A DNA stretch of 64,000 nucleotides from Curtobacterium sp. ZW137 (lineage in GTDB: Bacteria > Actinomycetota > Actinomycetes > Actinomycetales > Microbacteriaceae): the NCBI RefSeq assembly GCF_003762905.1, contig NZ_RJKS01000002.1:790039-854038 (forward strand), written 5' to 3'. Below the pieces are notes generated by a model. That model worked only from the letters and a program-made list of their open reading frames with translations, was not told where the DNA came from and did not search any database. Positions 61,174 through 64,000 of this stretch are shown piece after piece; position 1 is the first letter of the stretch; each line of letters begins with the position of its first letter. A program made the position numbers and the translations under genes.

Positions 61174-62105
61174 GACGGGCCTCCTGTCTGTCTGGTGGGG
61201 ACGGTGCGGGATCGCAGCGGCGCGCGGCCGGCGAGCACCTGTGCGGCCAGCTTCGCCTTCACCGGGTTCGGCACGCGGACGCGCGTGGTGATGAGCCGGC
61301 TGGCGGGGGTGGCCGCGATGCGGTCGTTGAGTTCCTGGAAGAGCGCGTGCGCGAGGCCCACCGCGTGGCGGGCGTCCTTCGGCAGCAGCGGGACCGTCCG
61401 GGCTGCGGTGTCGAGGTCCGCCTGGACGTCGGCGACCAGGCGGTCCTTCGTCGCCTCGTCGAAGCTCCGGACGTCGACGCCCGGGAAGTACGAGCGACCG
61501 AGGACCTCGAAGTCCGCGTGCAGGTCGCGGAGGAAGTTCACCTTCTGGAACGCGGCACCGAGCGCCCGGGCACCGTCGACCAGCACGGAGTCGTCGAAGG
61601 TCGGGCGGCCTGCGCGGTACACGAACGCGCGGAGGCACATCAGACCGACGACCTCCGCGGAGCCGTAGACGTACGTGTCGAACGAGGCGTCGTCGTGCTC
61701 GGTCTGCTCGAGGTCCATCCGCATCGACGCGAAGAACGGCCGCGTCAGTTCAGCGCCGAAGTCCGTCGTCCGCGCGGTCCGGGCGAAGGCGTGCACGACC
61801 GGGTTCACCGAGAAGCCGTGCGCCATCGCCCGCTCGGTGTCCTGCTCGAGCTCGTCGAGCACCGTGCGTGCGAGCGCGGGGTCGAGGCCGGCTTCGGTCG
61901 CCGGGCCGTCCACGACCTCGTCGGCGACGCGCACCAGGGCGTAGACGTTCCGGATGTGCTCTCGGGTGTCCTTGGTGAGCAGGCGGCTCGCCATCCCGAA
62001 CGACGTCGAGTACCGGTCGATGACGACCGAGGACGCGGCTTCCGCGGTGGCGTCGTAGAGCGGGAGCCGCGCGGTGTGCGTGCTCCCCGAGTTGCTGGAG
62101 CTCAC
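61170..62105 (-). CDS. crtB: Phytoene synthase, CrtB
   Basis: A 311-residue squalene/phytoene synthase. The first Asp-rich region is NVYALVRVADEVVDG and the second FQKVNFLRDLHADFEVLGRSYFP, and YVYGSAEVVGLMCLR is typical. It joins two GGPP to phytoene. GTG 62105 overlaps the crtE stop (GTGA). Confidence 0.95.
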   Translation of the reverse strand: MSSSNSGSTHTARLPLYDATAEAASSVVIDRYSTSFGMASRLLTKDTREHIRNVYALVRVADEVVDGPATEAGLDPALARTVLDELEQDTERAMAHGFSVNPVVHAFARTARTTDFGAELTRPFFASMRMDLEQTEHDDASFDTYVYGSAEVVGLMCLRAFVYRAGRPTFDDSVLVDGARALGAAFQKVNFLRDLHADFEVLGRSYFPGVDVRSFDEATKDRLVADVQADLDTAARTVPLLPKDARHAVGLAHALFQELNDRIAATPASRLITTRVRVPNPVKAKLAAQVLAGRAPLRSRTVPTRQTGGPS

Positions 62106-63160
62106 CGGACGCGCTCCACCAGCTCGGACACGAGCGTCTCCAGCCGGTCCGCGAGTTCGTACGGCAGCGCGGCGAGTTCGGCGCGGGCGAGGGCGGTGTG
62201 TTCCCGGACACGGGCGAGTGCCGCATCGTGGGCGCCGCACTCGACGAGCAGGCGACGCATCTCCGCGGCGCGCTCCTCGGTCAGGTGCGGGTCGCCGAGG
62301 TACGGCGCAAGCTCTGGCCAGCACGCCGTGGTCGCCGCGTAGGCGATGAGCATGGTGCGCTTGCCCTCGCGCAGGTCACCGATCGCGGTCTTGCCCGTCG
62401 CGGCTTCGTCCCCGAACACGCCGAGCAGGTCGTCCACCACCTGGTAGGCGATCCCGATCTCGCGGCCGAAGGCACCGAGTGCCGCGACCACGGTCTCGGG
62501 CGCCCCCGCGAGCACGGCACCGGACTGCAGCGGTGCTTCGAACGAGTAGACGCTGGTCTTCGCACGCTCCATCGCCAGCACTTCGTCCACGGTCGGCATC
62601 ACGCCGTGGGTCAGGTCGACGTCCGCCATCTCACCGGCGGCGCTGGCGAACACCGCGTCGTCGAACAGGTCCAGCAAGCGGGTGCGGCGGTCTCCGTCGA
62701 CCCCGCTCGACTCGATGAACCGCGGTGCCCCGGACAGCGCGAGGTCCCCCGCGATCACCGCGGCGCTCATCCCCCGGTGCTCGGCGGTCGGCAGCGGCAG
62801 CCCACCCGTCGTGCCGGTGTCGCGGAACGACCCGGCGACGTTCGGCATCCCGCGGCGCGACCAGTCGCGGTCGATGACGTCGTCGTGCACGACGAGTGCG
62901 GTGTGCAGCAGTTCGTACGCGGCCGCGACGTTGGCGGCGGCGTGGACGTCGGTGCCGCCGAGCCCGGCGTACGCCGTGATGACCATGCGCGGACGGAACC
63001 GCTTGCCGCCCATGCTCGCCTTGCGGAGCACACGCCAGAGTTCTTCCGAGGGGCGTCCGAACGCCTGCGCCCGGGCCGAGGACACGGCGAAGAACCGCTC
63101 GAGGCACTCGTCGACCAGGGCGAGGTCGATGTGCGCCACGGTGGCCGCTTCGTCCGTCAT
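62102..63160 (-). CDS. crtE: Geranylgeranyl diphosphate synthase, CrtE
   Basis: A 352-residue trans-prenyl diphosphate synthase. GGKRFRPRMV (51-60) binds substrate, DDVID (93-97) is the first Asp-rich motif and DDLLGVFGD the second, near residue 240. It makes the C20 precursor from IPP and DMAPP. It is the first carotenoid gene, divergent from idi with only 21 bases between, and no Shine-Dalgarno sequence upstream. Confidence 0.94.
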   Translation of the reverse strand: MTDEAATVAHIDLALVDECLERFFAVSSARAQAFGRPSEELWRVLRKASMGGKRFRPRMVITAYAGLGGTDVHAAANVAAAYELLHTALVVHDDVIDRDWSRRGMPNVAGSFRDTGTTGGLPLPTAEHRGMSAAVIAGDLALSGAPRFIESSGVDGDRRTRLLDLFDDAVFASAAGEMADVDLTHGVMPTVDEVLAMERAKTSVYSFEAPLQSGAVLAGAPETVVAALGAFGREIGIAYQVVDDLLGVFGDEAATGKTAIGDLREGKRTMLIAYAATTACWPELAPYLGDPHLTEERAAEMRRLLVECGAHDAALARVREHTALARAELAALPYELADRLETLVSELVERVR

Positions 63161-63181
63161 TGGCCTAATCTATCGAGACAG
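63161..63181. promoter_or_regulatory. 21-bp divergent crtE-idi promoter region
   Basis: The whole gap reads TGGCCTAATCTATCGAGACAG. TAATCT (+) and GATAGATTAG (-) are the only candidate -10 elements. TCT-ATCG-AGA forms a small palindrome. With no room for leaders, both transcripts are probably leaderless and may be controlled by one bound regulator. Confidence 0.55.
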
Positions 63182-63715
63182 ATGAGCCAATTCCCGGAAA
63201 CCGTGGTGCTTCTGGCCGATGACCGTACCCCGATCGGTACAGCGGACAAGTTCACGGTGCACACAGACCACACGCCCCTGCACCTGGCGTTCAGCTGCCA
63301 CGTGACGAACGCCGCCGGCGAGATCCTCGTGACCCGTCGGGCGCTCGCGAAGAAGACCTGGCCCGGTGTCTGGACGAACTCGTTCTGCGGCCACCCCGGC
63401 CCGGACGAGTCGTTCGCGGACGCCATCGCCCGCCGTGCCGCACGCGAGCTCGGCCTTACCGTGCACAGCATCGAAGAGGTCCTGCCCGACTTCCGGTACC
63501 GCGCCGTCGACGCGTCCGGCATCGTCGAGAACGAGGTCTGCCCGGTGTTCCGCGCCGTGGCCGACCACGACCCGGAACCCGCCGCCGACGAGGTCTCCGA
63601 GTGGGTGTGGCTCTCCGAGGAGAAGCTGCGCGCCGCGGTCTCGGCGGCACCGTTCGCCTTCAGCCCCTGGCTGGGGTGGCAGCTCACCGAGCTCCCGGTC
63701 CGGGCGCTGGACTGA
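63182..63715 (+). CDS. idi: Isopentenyl diphosphate isomerase type I, Idi
   Basis: A 177-residue Nudix-fold IPP isomerase. The catalytic cysteine sits in NSFCGHP (Cys69) and the catalytic glutamate in IVENEVC (Glu118), with the Nudix-like RRAARELGL between them. It supplies DMAPP for CrtE. ATG 63182 is the first base after the 21-base gap. Confidence 0.95.
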   Translation: MSQFPETVVLLADDRTPIGTADKFTVHTDHTPLHLAFSCHVTNAAGEILVTRRALAKKTWPGVWTNSFCGHPGPDESFADAIARRAARELGLTVHSIEEVLPDFRYRAVDASGIVENEVCPVFRAVADHDPEPAADEVSEWVWLSEEKLRAAVSAAPFAFSPWLGWQLTELPVRALD

Positions 63716-63725
63716 GCTGCTCCGA

Positions 63726-63766
63726 AGCGACAGTGCTCGCGGGTCCGCCCAACGAGCACTGTCGCT
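63726..63766. terminator. Bidirectional terminator after idi
   Basis: AGCGACAGTGCTCG (63726-63739) pairs perfectly with CGAGCACTGTCGCT (63753-63766), 13-base loop, between idi and the convergent partial gene at the window edge. Confidence 0.85.
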
Positions 63767-63797
63767 CTCCTGCATCAGTCGGCGCTCGGTCGCCCCG

Positions 63798-64000
63798 TCA
63801 GAGCCACTTGGAGGCGGCGCACTGCGGGTAGGTCGGGAACCCCGCGTACACGAACGTGAACGCGTGCTCGATCGCCGCATCGCTCGCGGCGGTGGTCGTC
63901 GCGGTGGCGCCCAGTGCATGCCAGCCTCCGTCCGCGGTCAGGCTCTTCTTCCAGACCGAATCGCCACCCGTCAAGCGGAGGAGCACCTCGCCGTTCTGGT
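63798..64000 (-). CDS. C-terminal part of an unrecognised protein (runs off the window)
   Basis: The open frame continues through the right edge. The last 67 residues include QNGEVLLRLTGGDSVWKKSL and HAFTFVYAGFPTYPQCAASKWL. No domain is recognisable. The two cues EVLLRL and the Cys near the C terminus hint at an exported protein, but this is weak. Confidence 0.5.
   Translation of the reverse strand, partial: QNGEVLLRLTGGDSVWKKSLTADGGWHALGATATTTAASDAAIEHAFTFVYAGFPTYPQCAASKWL

Overview
The window is about 70% G+C, with dense operons whose genes overlap by 1-8 bases (GTGA, ATGA or TTGA junctions). It carries a C50-type carotenoid cluster, a dnaK-grpE-dnaJ-hspR operon, and no rRNA, tRNA, IS element or CRISPR array that I can see. 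This fits a plant-associated actinobacterium of the Microbacteriaceae, most likely Curtobacterium or a close relative. The genus is an inference from gene content.

Layout. (1) 54-5304 (-): an operon for a di-N-acetylated uronic acid nucleotide sugar (acetyltransferase, aminotransferase, oxidoreductase, dehydrogenase) ending in a glycosyltransferase. (2) 5401-9547 (-): hspR, dnaJ, grpE, dnaK, with two HspR-operator-like (HAIR) repeats around the dnaK promoter. (3) 9792-23958: a surface polysaccharide and matrix region. It holds two secreted Ig-like proteins that share a domain, two glycosyltransferases and a Wzz/BY-kinase on the + strand. On the - strand are a nucleotide sugar dehydrogenase, a glycosyltransferase, a flippase and a polymerase/ligase. 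A DUF3060-like lipoprotein follows. (4) 23979-34266: an ankyrin protein, then a LacI-controlled operon (Opp/Dpp-type ABC transporter, alpha/beta hydrolase, GH1 glucosidase). (5) 34502-40862: a GntR regulator with a divergent MFS transporter, a WsaF-like glycosyltransferase, a mosaic gene remnant, an acyltransferase and a baeRF-like protein. (6) 41060-47461: a CUT1 sugar ABC transporter with a GH2 beta-galactosidase. (7) 47634-57734: DUF3151, an MFS/glycosyltransferase/LOG operon, an ABC-F protein with a possible attenuator leader, SDR, VTT-like and YihY proteins, an MBL-fold hydrolase and an oxidoreductase. (8) 57823-63715: idi divergent from crtE-crtB-crtI-crtYe-crtYf-crtEb. A partial gene runs off the right edge.

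How the genes work together. Regions 1, 3 and part of 5 look like a distributed programme for a repeating-unit exopolysaccharide or wall glycan: uronic acid precursors, several glycosyltransferases, Wzx/Wzy-type export and polymerisation, a Wzz/BY-kinase co-polymerase, an acyl decoration enzyme and secreted matrix proteins. Several of these units share AT-rich GATAT-core sequences in their upstream regions, which are conspicuous against the G+C-rich background and suggest co-regulation. Regions 4 and 6 are separate plant-sugar scavenging operons.

The points most worth following up are the shared GATAT motif, the new domain in the secreted proteins, the duplication scar at 38241-38566, the possible ABC-F attenuator, the GH1 gene without a normal start codon, and the short tandem repeats that sit at gene 3-prime ends.
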